A program made the position numbers and the translations under genes. 40,002 bases of DNA from SAR86 cluster bacterium (GTDB taxonomy: Bacteria > Pseudomonadota > Gammaproteobacteria > Pseudomonadales > Pseudohongiellaceae). Every line of letters begins with the position of its first letter. Positions within the stretch are counted from its first letter, which is position 1. Location: NCBI GenBank assembly GCA_002402175.1, contig NVVJ01000030.1:1-40002 (forward strand), given 5' to 3'. Below the pieces are notes generated by a model. That model was not told the DNA's origin. It searched no databases and saw only the letters and a program-made list of their open reading frames with translations. Below, one piece after another: positions 21,703 through 28,643 of this stretch.

Positions 21703-21782
21703 ACGAGAGGTACTCGTAATGTATCTTAACAAAAGAAAGCATGTGTAGAATATTGGCGGCGGCGTCATTTGTCAACACATGC
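21703..21782 (+). promoter_or_regulatory. Hairpins covering the methyltransferase start
   Basis: Two inverted repeats lie here. A small one has arms ACGAG (21703-21707) and CTCGT (21713-21717). A longer one has 8-bp arms GCATGTGT (21739-21746) and ACACATGC (21775-21782). The second arm of the longer repeat contains the ATG at 21779. RNA pairing would hide that start, and no ribosome site precedes it. Protein binding to the DNA repeat by the enzyme itself is another option. Confidence 0.5.
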
Positions 21783-22567
21783 GCAACATGAAAGAGCGCA
21801 CAGTGACTAATCCAATTATTAAAGAAGAACGCATCGGCGGTCAACGACTCCTACTAGGCGATTGTTTGTCTGTCATGCCGTTGCTTGGTGAGTTTGACGC
21901 TGTGGTGACAGATCCGCCATATGAGTTGTCTTCTTCCAGCCCCGGCAAAGCCCATCACTTTGGCGCAAGCCTTGCAAAGTTTGATAGCCAAGCCTACAAG
22001 GCAATCGTTTCAGGGGTTGACTACACAGCAGTAATTGACGGACTTGCCGCAATCTGCAACCCATTTAATATGTTTTGCTTTTGCTCCAATAAACAAATTT
22101 CTAAACTTATGGAGAACTGCGAGGCGCGGGGATATGCAACAACATTATTGATATGGCATAAGGTCAATGCGGCACCATTTGCCAACGGGGTATGGCGAGG
22201 CGATATTGAGTATATCGTACATTCACGCGGCAAGGGTGCAGTATTTCAAGGCAATGCCATCCAAAAGAAAAAGGTTTCGGAGGCACCTATCGTTGTCGAT
22301 AAATCCCATCCAACTGTGAAGCCACAATCTATTATAAAAAAATATATTCGTATTTGCAGCAATGAAGGGCAGACAATCCTAGACCCCTTCATGGGCAGCG
22401 GCACAACCCTAGTAGCCTGCCAAAAGCTAGGCCGTATGGGAACGGGGATCGAGTTAGACCCTGAGTATTTCGCCATAGCCTGCAAGCGTGTAGACGAGGC
22501 CGCAAGACAGCCGGATATGTTTGTAGAACCAATCAAGCCGCCAACACAGGAAGGGTTTGATTTATGA
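21779..22567 (+). CDS. DNA methyltransferase, N6-adenine/N4-cytosine type, beta class
   Basis: The 262-residue product has the catalytic motif Asp-Pro-Pro-Tyr at 45-48 before the S-adenosylmethionine motif Phe-Met-Gly-Ser-Gly-Thr-Thr at 204-210, the order of the beta class. His-Pro-Thr-Val-Lys-Pro (177-182) is also conserved. No restriction nuclease is nearby, so it is an orphan enzyme that probably protects phage DNA from host restriction. The start is uncertain: ATG 21779, ATG 21788 or GTG 21803. The last has an AAAGAG ribosome site. It overlaps the next gene by four bases. Confidence 0.9.
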   Translation: MRNMKERTVTNPIIKEERIGGQRLLLGDCLSVMPLLGEFDAVVTDPPYELSSSSPGKAHHFGASLAKFDSQAYKAIVSGVDYTAVIDGLAAICNPFNMFCFCSNKQISKLMENCEARGYATTLLIWHKVNAAPFANGVWRGDIEYIVHSRGKGAVFQGNAIQKKKVSEAPIVVDKSHPTVKPQSIIKKYIRICSNEGQTILDPFMGSGTTLVACQKLGRMGTGIELDPEYFAIACKRVDEAARQPDMFVEPIKPPTQEGFDL

Positions 22568-23394
22568 GCCTTCCATACTTCCCAATGTACCCCAAGGACT
22601 TTGAGGGCAAGACATCACACCTCACACTTGAAGAGGACGGGGCATACAACCGTTTGCTACGGCTTCAATGGATGAATCCGACCTGCCGACTACCCAACGA
22701 TGACGCATGGATTATGCGAAGAATGCGCGTCGATAAAAAGGCATTCGATAGGGTGGTTAAGGTTATTATTTCAGAGTTTTTCACCACAAAAGGCGCATAT
22801 TTATACAGCCCAAAATTGCTAGAAGTTTACAAACAATCTGGTGTAGCACATTCTAAGCGCGTAAAGGCAGGAAAACAGGGGGGTCACTCTAAGGCTAGGA
22901 ATTATAAGCATAAAGACCCTAGCAATGCGGTAGCAATGCCCTACCAACCAGAACCAGAACCAGAACCAATAAGAGAGATAACTACTACCCTTGTAAGCTC
23001 GAATGACGTTCCAGCCTCACCAAAAGGCGAGGATAAAAATCAGTTCACAAAAGAGTTTGAAACCATCTGGCCGCACTACCCCAGAAAGGTCAGTAAAAAA
23101 CAATCATTAATAAATTACATCAAAGCACGTAAGAAATTTTCATATGATGATATCGCCAAGCCGCTTAGGGAATTCATCGACGCAACTATGAAATTCGGCG
23201 ACCCTGAGAACATGATACATTTTTCAACATGGCTACAACAAGAACGCTTTAGCGACGAAGACCAACAAGCCGCAGTCACAGGCAGAACATCGAAAGGATA
23301 CACAAATGGACGACAGCAAGACAAAGGGTCAATTAGCGACTGGTCAGCCAAAGCCGCAACTGCCGACCTCACACCGCCCCCAGACGGAACCTGA
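22564..23394 (+). CDS. DUF1376-type replication protein
   Basis: In this 276-residue protein, residues 4-90 match DUF1376: Pro-Tyr-Phe-Pro-Met-Tyr-Pro-Lys-Asp-Phe, Leu-Thr-Leu-Glu-Glu-Asp-Gly-Ala-Tyr, and Arg-Leu-Leu-x-Leu-Gln-Trp. This is the N-terminal winged-helix-like domain of phage initiator or helicase-loader-like proteins (YdaU type). A Pro-Glu repeat linker (around 130) joins it to a second domain (165-230) with Trp-Pro-x-Tyr-Pro-Arg-Lys and Ala-Arg-Lys-Lys-Phe, as in primosomal relatives. It probably recruits host helicase to phage DNA. Confidence 0.8.
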   Translation: MSLPYFPMYPKDFEGKTSHLTLEEDGAYNRLLRLQWMNPTCRLPNDDAWIMRRMRVDKKAFDRVVKVIISEFFTTKGAYLYSPKLLEVYKQSGVAHSKRVKAGKQGGHSKARNYKHKDPSNAVAMPYQPEPEPEPIREITTTLVSSNDVPASPKGEDKNQFTKEFETIWPHYPRKVSKKQSLINYIKARKKFSYDDIAKPLREFIDATMKFGDPENMIHFSTWLQQERFSDEDQQAAVTGRTSKGYTNGRQQDKGSISDWSAKAATADLTPPPDGT

Positions 23395-23770
23395 TAGCGC
23401 AAAATGGCGGCTGGTTAAGATCAAGCTGTTCTATGCAAACTTCTATCAAACCGCGCTGGGTGATGAGGAAATATTGCTATGTGTTGAAATTGTAGATTTG
23501 CTATCCGTGTTTTCAAACGATGAAATCAAAAACGGATTGCAGCAGTATCAGATTGCAGGGCCACGAAATCAAAACGGATATTTACGCAAGCCAGCAGCCG
23601 GCGACCTGTATCAGTTTTTAATGAATGAACGGGGAAAGGCTCGCATGGAGAGTAAACCACCCGAAGAAGAACCCGCACCAATAAAGCGCGTCACCCAGGA
23701 TCAACGCGAAAGAATTGCTAAGGAATTGGATTTTCCTTTGCGGAATATTGGTAAAACACAAGGCGCGTGA
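23306..23770 (+). CDS. Replication-linked protein overlapping the DUF1376 gene by 89 bases
   Basis: The 154-residue protein starts at ATG 23306 behind AAAGGA, within the end of the DUF1376 gene in another frame. The first 35 residues are disordered and Gln/Pro-rich. Residues 38-115 are helical, with Trp-Arg-Leu ... Phe-Tyr-Ala-Asn-Phe-Tyr, and the C-terminus is charged. A helical partner following an initiator-like gene suggests a loader or accessory subunit. The family is not recognised, so this is a contextual guess. Confidence 0.6.
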   Translation: MDDSKTKGQLATGQPKPQLPTSHRPQTEPDSAKWRLVKIKLFYANFYQTALGDEEILLCVEIVDLLSVFSNDEIKNGLQQYQIAGPRNQNGYLRKPAAGDLYQFLMNERGKARMESKPPEEEPAPIKRVTQDQRERIAKELDFPLRNIGKTQGA

Positions 23771-23814
23771 AGGCTACAAAGTTCGCTAGACAAAGGTAAA
23801 AAGGAAACCAAACC

Positions 23815-24063
23815 ATGAGTAAGACAAAAATAATCGTAATTGTTGATGATAGGCTTTGGAAGTCTATCGCAAGAGATATTGGAACACTAACCATGGGCGT
23901 TGCTTTTATGAGTATCGGTTCTGTTCTTGATAATAATTCAATGGAGGTTGCTGGTTTCATCGCATGGGCGTTGTTTCTTCTATCAAAGGTATCAGAAAGT
24001 AAAACCAAAACCGTTAAAGAAGCCCGCGCCATTCTTGATGAAATGGAGGAACCCAAACCATGA
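23815..24063 (+). CDS. Small membrane protein
   Basis: The 82-residue protein starts behind an AAAGGAAAC ribosome site. Two hydrophobic segments (residues 24-38 and 43-57) are flanked by a basic N-terminus and a charged helical tail. It overlaps the next gene by four bases. The function is unknown. Confidence 0.6.
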   Translation: MSKTKIIVIVDDRLWKSIARDIGTLTMGVAFMSIGSVLDNNSMEVAGFIAWALFLLSKVSESKTKTVKEARAILDEMEEPKP

Positions 24064-24650
24064 ATGACATAACACCAGAGGCGGTTTATCTTATTCGCAA
24101 AGGCGGTGCGTGGTATCGCCATAACTCCGCAGGATACACAATCAGCGCAATCCAAGCTGGGCGGTACACGAGAGAGTGCGCCGAGGAAATCACGCACCCA
24201 AACGGCCCAGATGGCCCGCGTGATAATATGTCATTTATTCACGAGGACGATCTGGATGACCTAGATTGGGCGGCGTACAAAACCCTATCCGCCCGCGTGG
24301 TGGAGTTAGAAGCGGCAAAGTGGCACGTACAGCACACGGACACCATGAATGAAGCCGTTGGGTTGCATATGGCTAATGATGAATTAATCGCCCGCGTGGC
24401 TGAACTGGAAGCGGCGAGTGCGTGGCAACCGATTGAGACCGCGCCTCGTAATGTGGATGTATTGTTATACTGCCCTGATATGGGTTGTCCAACAAACCGT
24501 GAAAGAATTGAACTTGGTATGGCAAGTAGCGGATGGTCTACTGCGGAAGTATCCACCATATCACACCACTCATGGGCTACTAAATGGCAACCACTACCTA
24601 AGACATGCGACACCCTGCCACATACCCACACCCCGTCAGACATGGCATAA
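24060..24650 (+). CDS. DUF551-domain phage protein
   Basis: In the 196-residue protein the N-terminal part (1-70) is unrecognised. Residues 75-120 form a helix repeated twice with Ala-Arg-Val-x-Glu-Leu-Glu-Ala. Residues 121-185 hold the DUF551 pattern: Trp-Gln-Pro-Ile-Glu-Thr-Ala-Pro-Arg, then Val-Leu-Leu and a closing Trp-Gln-Pro-Leu-Pro. DUF551 domains are widespread in phages and of unknown function. Confidence 0.75.
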   Translation: MNDITPEAVYLIRKGGAWYRHNSAGYTISAIQAGRYTRECAEEITHPNGPDGPRDNMSFIHEDDLDDLDWAAYKTLSARVVELEAAKWHVQHTDTMNEAVGLHMANDELIARVAELEAASAWQPIETAPRNVDVLLYCPDMGCPTNRERIELGMASSGWSTAEVSTISHHSWATKWQPLPKTCDTLPHTHTPSDMA

Positions 24651-24656
24651 GGAGTG

Positions 24657-24714
24657 GAGGCGCGGAAAAGTGTCGGTTTGAGGGTACCCGTTTAATAAAT
24701 ATCCATCGCGCCTC
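24657..24714 (+). repeat. Inverted repeat with 8-bp arms in an intergenic leader
   Basis: GAGGCGCG at 24657-24664 pairs with CGCGCCTC at 24707-24714. The intervening 42 bases contain a GGTACC palindrome. It lies 23 bases upstream of the next gene. It may be an RNA structure or an operator; no T run follows, so it is not a classical terminator. Confidence 0.5.
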
Positions 24715-24737
24715 ATAGCAACAAAGGGAATACGAAA

Positions 24738-25076
24738 ATGATTGAATATACAAAACACATTAAAATGTTGGCCTCTGTTCTGGATGAAAAAGATTTCATA
24801 TCACCAGATAGAACAGAGGAGCTATTAAATTCAGTTCGGGGTGGTGTTCATTTGTCGATTGATGGCAACTGTGGTTGCGCATTGCTTGGAGTGAACCTTC
24901 AGGAAGGCGAGGCTGAATTTGTTGAAATCGATGAAGCGGAAAAGGGTGACGGCTATATGTCCGCTGCAAACAGGGCAACAGTTAGGGCCTTAAGAAAGCT
25001 AACAGCTAGATGTTATCCAGAGGGCAACAAGTCATTGCCATATTACACTGGCGATCATCCGTTCTTCGGTGCCTAA
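24738..25076 (+). CDS. Small protein of unknown function
   Basis: The 112-residue protein starts behind AAAGGGAA. It has a Cys-Gly-Cys pair (45-47), an acidic middle and a helical Ala/Arg segment (80-93). It is flanked by structured intergenic stretches on both sides, so it may be a separately regulated unit. No family was recognised. Confidence 0.6.
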   Translation: MIEYTKHIKMLASVLDEKDFISPDRTEELLNSVRGGVHLSIDGNCGCALLGVNLQEGEAEFVEIDEAEKGDGYMSAANRATVRALRKLTARCYPEGNKSLPYYTGDHPFFGA

Positions 25077-25134
25077 CCCCAACAACCCAGCGCAGGCGGG
25101 GGCGCAATAACGCCCGTCACGAAAAGGAATGATT

Positions 25135-25311
25135 ATGATCAGCTATTCAGACTTTAAGAAACAGCAACGCAATTTTCTAAAGCTGTACGTGAGGGTCGTA
25201 TTAAAGAATAGCGACAACGTTTCAGATGCGGCGCGTAAATCTGGAATGCAGCGCAAGGTGTTGCAGCGATACATGGTCGAATTTGGATTGAACATTAAAG
25301 GAAAAACGTAA
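25135..25311 (+). CDS. Fis-type helix-turn-helix protein
   Basis: ATG 25135 is chosen over ATG 25129 because the AAGGA ribosome site (25124-25128) abuts the latter. The 58-residue protein is almost wholly a Fis/NtrC-type DNA-binding segment: Leu-Lys-Asn-Ser-Asp-Asn-Val-Ser-Asp-Ala-Ala-Arg-Lys-Ser-Gly-Met followed by a recognition helix with Leu-Gln-Arg-Tyr-Met. A GGGCG/CGCCC hairpin lies just upstream. It is a likely regulator of phage transcription or a DNA-bending factor. Confidence 0.68.
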   Translation: MISYSDFKKQQRNFLKLYVRVVLKNSDNVSDAARKSGMQRKVLQRYMVEFGLNIKGKT

Positions 25312-25313
25312 TC

Positions 25314-25526
25314 ATGAAAAAGATGTTCGGTTTTTACTCAGCAAAACAAAATGAATTAGCAGGCAGTTGTTTCTATCGTGACAAAGATGGAAATGAGGTG
25401 GAAGTCACAGAGGTTTGCAAAAAGGATCGTCCCTTCGGATCTTTTGACGACTACATCAGCAAGGGGCCGCTTGATAAATTTATTAATCTTGGGTTTGTGA
25501 GTAGACGTAAGGGGATATTTACATGA
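25314..25526 (+). CDS. Small protein of unknown function
   Basis: The 70-residue protein starts two bases after the gene before and overlaps the next by four. It is basic with Phe-Gly-Ser-Phe-Asp-Asp-Tyr in its middle and has no membrane segment. No motif was recognised. Confidence 0.55.
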   Translation: MKKMFGFYSAKQNELAGSCFYRDKDGNEVEVTEVCKKDRPFGSFDDYISKGPLDKFINLGFVSRRKGIFT

Positions 25527-25873
25527 CCGAACACAAATACGACCTCGACCGCCGCTACCAGTTTGAAGCCACAGCCGATAGTGCTTGCCCCGTGGATCAT
25601 GGTACGAAGGTGGCCATTTGGATGACTGGAAAATGTGTTGTCATGCACACCTGTCAAGTCGATGAAAACTTATCATGGCAAACTAATGGTGGGGCAACAA
25701 TCACACATTTCCTTGTCACGTCCTACCCGCCTGAAAAGCACAAGGCTTGGGTGAATGTTTATTCTAACAGCGACATGCGGCCAAACTATTCAAAAGAACG
25801 GGCAGACCAATGCGCAAACGATAAACGTCGCGCCTGCATCAAAATCGAATGGACAGAGGGCGAGGGGCTATGA
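25523..25873 (+). CDS. Small protein of unknown function
   Basis: In this 116-residue protein, cysteines at 22, 38 and 44 and a beta-rich middle are followed by a C-terminal charged part with two more cysteines. It may bind a metal ion. It is translationally coupled on both sides. The family is unknown. Confidence 0.58.
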   Translation: MTEHKYDLDRRYQFEATADSACPVDHGTKVAIWMTGKCVVMHTCQVDENLSWQTNGGATITHFLVTSYPPEKHKAWVNVYSNSDMRPNYSKERADQCANDKRRACIKIEWTEGEGL

Positions 25874-26271
25874 GTGATGCACCGAAAAAACTGTGGATTG
25901 ATCCTGATTTGATAGGGGGTTATTTTGGTGGCTATATGTCATCGTCTGAAAGCAGAGACGACCTTGATTATGGCGTTCTCTACCACCACGCCGACACAGT
26001 GAAAGCCCTGACAGCCGAGCGGGATGATCTGATTGAATGTGTTGATGGTATGGAAACGGCCCTACAGCGTATCGAACAATGGGCGAGCGCATATCCAACA
26101 AGTGTTTTCCCCGAAGTTGATAGCAAATGGCTACACGAAGCACATCAAACATTGGTGGCCAGTGGGAAAAATATAGACCGCATATCCGCCAATGTTGCAA
26201 GGCATTCCCTAAAGGGTGTTGGCGATATTGCGCGCGGCGCGCTCCCCACCCCACCAAAGGACACCCCATGA
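25870..26271 (+). CDS. Conserved phage protein with coiled coil
   Basis: In the 133-residue protein the N-terminal Lys-Lys-Leu-Trp-Ile-Asp-Pro-Asp and later His-His-Ala-Asp-Thr-Val-Lys-Ala-Leu-x-Ala-Glu-Arg-Asp follow a pattern common in phage proteins of unknown function. A coiled coil (about 45-75) comes next. It overlaps its neighbours by four bases and probably forms a multimer. Confidence 0.62.
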   Translation: MSDAPKKLWIDPDLIGGYFGGYMSSSESRDDLDYGVLYHHADTVKALTAERDDLIECVDGMETALQRIEQWASAYPTSVFPEVDSKWLHEAHQTLVASGKNIDRISANVARHSLKGVGDIARGALPTPPKDTP

Positions 26272-26573
26272 GCGATGAATGGACAGACTGGCGTGACCAT
26301 GACGGGAAGGGCGTTCCTGTACCGATTGGCATGTTTGCTGAGTGGGTTTTTTGCGATTTCAATTTTGAACCATTAGGGCAGAGCTCTGGAATGGTAAAAG
26401 GCGGTAATAGCTGGCTATGGGCAGGAGGCATAAACAGGATGAAATCCAACCCTGCAAGATGGGCAGCACCATTTACACGCTACCGCATCCGCAAACCCCG
26501 CGCCCTGCAACAACTGATCGAAATGGTGGAAACACTGCCAGTACCGGTAAAGCATTTGGAGACGACAGAATGA
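26268..26573 (+). CDS. Conserved phage protein of unknown function
   Basis: The 101-residue protein starts at ATG 26268 in the overlap with the previous stop. Its sequence has Trp-Arg-Asp-His-Asp-Gly-Lys-Gly-Val-Pro-Val-Pro, then a beta domain. It ends with Tyr-Arg-Ile-Arg-Lys-Pro-Arg-Ala-Leu-Gln-Gln-Leu-Ile-Glu-Met-Val-Glu, a pattern I associate with small alphaproteobacterial phage proteins. The function is unknown. Confidence 0.62.
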   Translation: MSDEWTDWRDHDGKGVPVPIGMFAEWVFCDFNFEPLGQSSGMVKGGNSWLWAGGINRMKSNPARWAAPFTRYRIRKPRALQQLIEMVETLPVPVKHLETTE

Positions 26574-26905
26574 AACAGAAACAAAAACTTGAAACGCTGT
26601 TGGCGAAGGTGGAGGCAAAGCGCACCAAACATACGCCCGTGCTGTGGTTCAATGATGATGCACAGGCACTTGGCTTGAGTATAAGTTTGCTGGTTCGTGC
26701 ATACAATGGCAGCTTGGACGCCGCCCACTCACTGCATAAGGCGATGTTCTCTGGATGGGAGTGGGGTAGATACTCAACAATAGAAGAATTTACCATTTCT
26801 AAACGCGGGGTTCCTAGTGATGTCAAATGCAGCAATCACGAAAACCCCGCCCGCGCGTGGCTCATCTGTATCATCAAAGCCCTTATTTCGGAGTGTGACG
26901 AATGA
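26570..26905 (+). CDS. Phage accessory protein, paralogue of the gene at 19454
   Basis: The 111-residue protein has the same three blocks as the product of 19454-19816: Leu-Glu-x-Leu-Leu-Ala-Lys-Val-Glu-Ala, Gly-Ser-Leu-Asp-Ala-Ala-His-Ser-Leu-His-Lys-Ala, and Ala-Arg-Ala-Trp-Leu. The C-termini end Leu-Ile-Ser-Glu-Cys-Asp/Glu-Glu in both. The linkers differ. A duplication within the phage, or gain of a related copy by exchange, would explain this. It overlaps the winged-helix gene at 26902. Confidence 0.7.
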   Translation: MKQKQKLETLLAKVEAKRTKHTPVLWFNDDAQALGLSISLLVRAYNGSLDAAHSLHKAMFSGWEWGRYSTIEEFTISKRGVPSDVKCSNHENPARAWLICIIKALISECDE

Positions 26906-27225
26906 ACCTCATGCTCGAACTCGCAATAAAAGAGGGACACGCGAAACGTCTGCCAAGCGATCATGACAGGGGAGGCGCTGGCAATCCAAACGTTATCCGA
27001 AAGTCAAAAATCACAACCAAGTTAATATTGGCGGGAATGAAAATGTTCGGCAAACCAATGACTGTCAGACAAATAGCCGATAAAACTGGACTGGGGTACA
27101 GTAAGATTTACAATCAAATGAAACCACTAAAGGGACGTGGTCTTGTTGTTAGGTCGGGATCAGTTAATCAGCACGTTGGGCGCATGCCTTCGACCTTATG
27201 GGCATTGGCTAAAACTCATCATTAA
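26902..27225 (+). CDS. Winged-helix DNA-binding protein
   Basis: In the 107-residue protein, residues 40-85 contain Lys-Pro-Met-Thr-Val-Arg-Gln-Ile-Ala-Asp-Lys-Thr-Gly-Leu, a turn, a recognition helix Lys-Ile-Tyr-Asn-Gln-Met-Lys-x-Leu, and the wing Gly-Leu-Val-Val-Arg. This is a standard MarR/ArsR-like winged helix. The N-terminus is basic. It is the second to last gene before the late tail genes and may activate or time their expression. Confidence 0.72.
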   Translation: MNLMLELAIKEGHAKRLPSDHDRGGAGNPNVIRKSKITTKLILAGMKMFGKPMTVRQIADKTGLGYSKIYNQMKPLKGRGLVVRSGSVNQHVGRMPSTLWALAKTHH

Positions 27226-27266
27226 ATTGCGTTAATAAACGTAAACAAGGAAGGATATGGGGTAAA

Positions 27267-27503
27267 ATGAGTGATCATATAATCAAAACAGGGTGCATTC
27301 CTTACGATGATGGTTCGGGGTTTGAGATAACAATCCAGATAGAACCGCCTAGTAAGTTTTCTGATTACGTCAAGGTTGTCATAAACCCTGATAGTGAATT
27401 TACTGATTTCAACATTGATGAATGGCCTACTGTTCGTTCGGCAATTAATAGAGCAGTTAAGGCGCATGATATGTTGACTGCATCCGAAACTCCCAAAAAC
27501 TAA
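27267..27503 (+). CDS. Small protein of unknown function
   Basis: The 78-residue protein starts about 40 bases after the winged-helix gene, behind a GGAAGGA ribosome site. It has beta strands in the first two thirds and a helix with Ala-Ile-Asn-Arg-Ala-Val near the end. It has no membrane segment. It is the last gene before the late module and its function is not known. Confidence 0.58.
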   Translation: MSDHIIKTGCIPYDDGSGFEITIQIEPPSKFSDYVKVVINPDSEFTDFNIDEWPTVRSAINRAVKAHDMLTASETPKN

Positions 27504-27526
27504 ACAACATTGCAATAATTCCAGTT

Positions 27527-27557
27527 GTGTCATAGTCTGCAAAAAATCACATGACAC
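27527..27557 (+). promoter_or_regulatory. Inverted repeat before the late tail module
   Basis: GTGTCAT at 27527-27533 and ATGACAC at 27551-27557 form a perfect 7-bp inverted repeat with a 17-base spacer, about 20 bases before the first late gene. The spacing suits either a dimeric regulator site or an RNA hairpin. A weak promoter (TTGCAA near 27510, TAGTCT near 27533) overlaps it. Confidence 0.45.
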
Positions 27558-27575
27558 GGATCAGGAGTTACCAAC

Positions 27576-27815
27576 ATGCCAAGTAGAGTAAAACCAGCAT
27601 CAAGCGGTAAGGCAATAACCCCAAGCGACACTGAAGAGTTTCAAGCCTCTAGGGGTGTGATGGTTGGTGTTGCAGGAGATATAAACGTATTATTTGCTAT
27701 CGACACCGTTCCCGTTGTTATTCCAGCGTTGACGCCGGGCCAAGTTTATCCCTTCAGTGTTATTAAGATCTTGGCAACAAACACAAGCGTGACGGGCATC
27801 GTTATTTTGAGGTAA
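27576..27815 (+). CDS. Small conserved virion-module protein
   Basis: The 79-residue protein starts behind AGGAG (27562-27566). It is a single small beta-rich domain with Val-Met-Val-Gly-Val-Ala-Gly-Asp and Leu-Thr-Pro-Gly-Gln-Val-Tyr-Pro-Phe-Ser, a pattern I associate with small phage structural genes. It is the first gene of the late module and may be a spike or decoration protein. No direct evidence of function is seen. Confidence 0.65.
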   Translation: MPSRVKPASSGKAITPSDTEEFQASRGVMVGVAGDINVLFAIDTVPVVIPALTPGQVYPFSVIKILATNTSVTGIVILR

Positions 27816-27819
27816 TAAA

Positions 27820-28545
27820 ATGGGAATGGCGTTAGGTTTAGGGTTAGGGTTAAGTTTTATCGGCAATATTGAAGGCCCAGGAGTTTCCGGGGCGCCAAAT
27901 CTTGAAGGCTATTTGACCAATTCCAACCCAGGTTCGGCTAACAATACGCTTGTGGCAATAAAACCATCGGGCGTTGAGGTGGGCGATTTACTTATAATCC
28001 TCGTCGCTAATTCAGATAGCACCAACACCAACCAATTTGTAAATAATGTAGCGGGTTGGAATTTTGTTTTAGACGGCGGCAATAGTACGGCCTCGGCTCA
28101 CTTAGGGCTGTATTGGAGAGAAGCAGACGGGACAGAGCCGGCGACACAGAATGTATCTGCGCAATCAACCGATCATTGGACTACGGGTTATTTGCGGGTA
28201 TCAGGGGCAGACACAACCACACCTTTCGTTTCGGCTGAAAGTGTAAACTCTGCCGCAGCTGCCACACACAGTCAAACATGGGATGCGACATTGATACCTA
28301 ATGTTCTCCTTCTTGGCTTTTTATCCTTCGACGGTGGCGATATAGGGGCTAATACAACTGTAGACCAAGGATTTACAATGACAGACGTTTGGTGGTCGGG
28401 TGATGGAACGCAAGGCAATCGGGCGGCGTCTGCACTATGGCAAAAGGATCAACTGGTCGCTGGTACCGTTGGCACTGTTACTGTCACACCGGAAAGTTTT
28501 GATGGGGCGGTTTTATTAGCCATGGAAATCCAACCTCCTGTTTAG
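27820..28545 (+). CDS. Beta-sandwich tail-associated protein
   Basis: The 241-residue protein begins with a short Gly-Leu repeat (residues 3-12). A domain follows with Val-Gly-Asp-Leu-Leu-Ile-Ile-Leu, Gly-Trp-x-Phe-Val-Leu and Tyr-Trp-Arg-Glu-Ala-Asp-Gly-Thr-Glu. This is the signature of a beta-sandwich module found in phage tail-tip and fibre proteins. It lies before the S74-type fibre. I infer an accessory fibre or surface-binding protein. Confidence 0.65.
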   Translation: MGMALGLGLGLSFIGNIEGPGVSGAPNLEGYLTNSNPGSANNTLVAIKPSGVEVGDLLIILVANSDSTNTNQFVNNVAGWNFVLDGGNSTASAHLGLYWREADGTEPATQNVSAQSTDHWTTGYLRVSGADTTTPFVSAESVNSAAAATHSQTWDATLIPNVLLLGFLSFDGGDIGANTTVDQGFTMTDVWWSGDGTQGNRAASALWQKDQLVAGTVGTVTVTPESFDGAVLLAMEIQPPV

Positions 28546-28643
28546 TAAATATCTAAGTAAGTTGCAAAAACACCGAAAGCGGAATAATACGAGTAAAAGG
28601 CAAGTTCAATCTCGCCGCTACAAACCTTAAAAGGATCACAACA

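Noticed and set aside
22946..22972. Tandem repeat array or CRISPR-like repeat
   Set aside because: It is a six-base Pro-Glu codon repeat in the linker of the DUF1376 protein, not a spaced array.
16449..27503. Lysogeny region (integrase, excisionase, full repressor)
   Set aside because: No tyrosine or serine recombinase motifs or att-like repeat of a tRNA were seen. The LexA-like and winged-helix proteins alone do not show lysogeny.
27828..27856. Telomere-like run of TTAGGG units
   Set aside because: It codes for the Gly-Leu repeat at the start of the beta-sandwich tail protein; there are only about three units and they are in frame.
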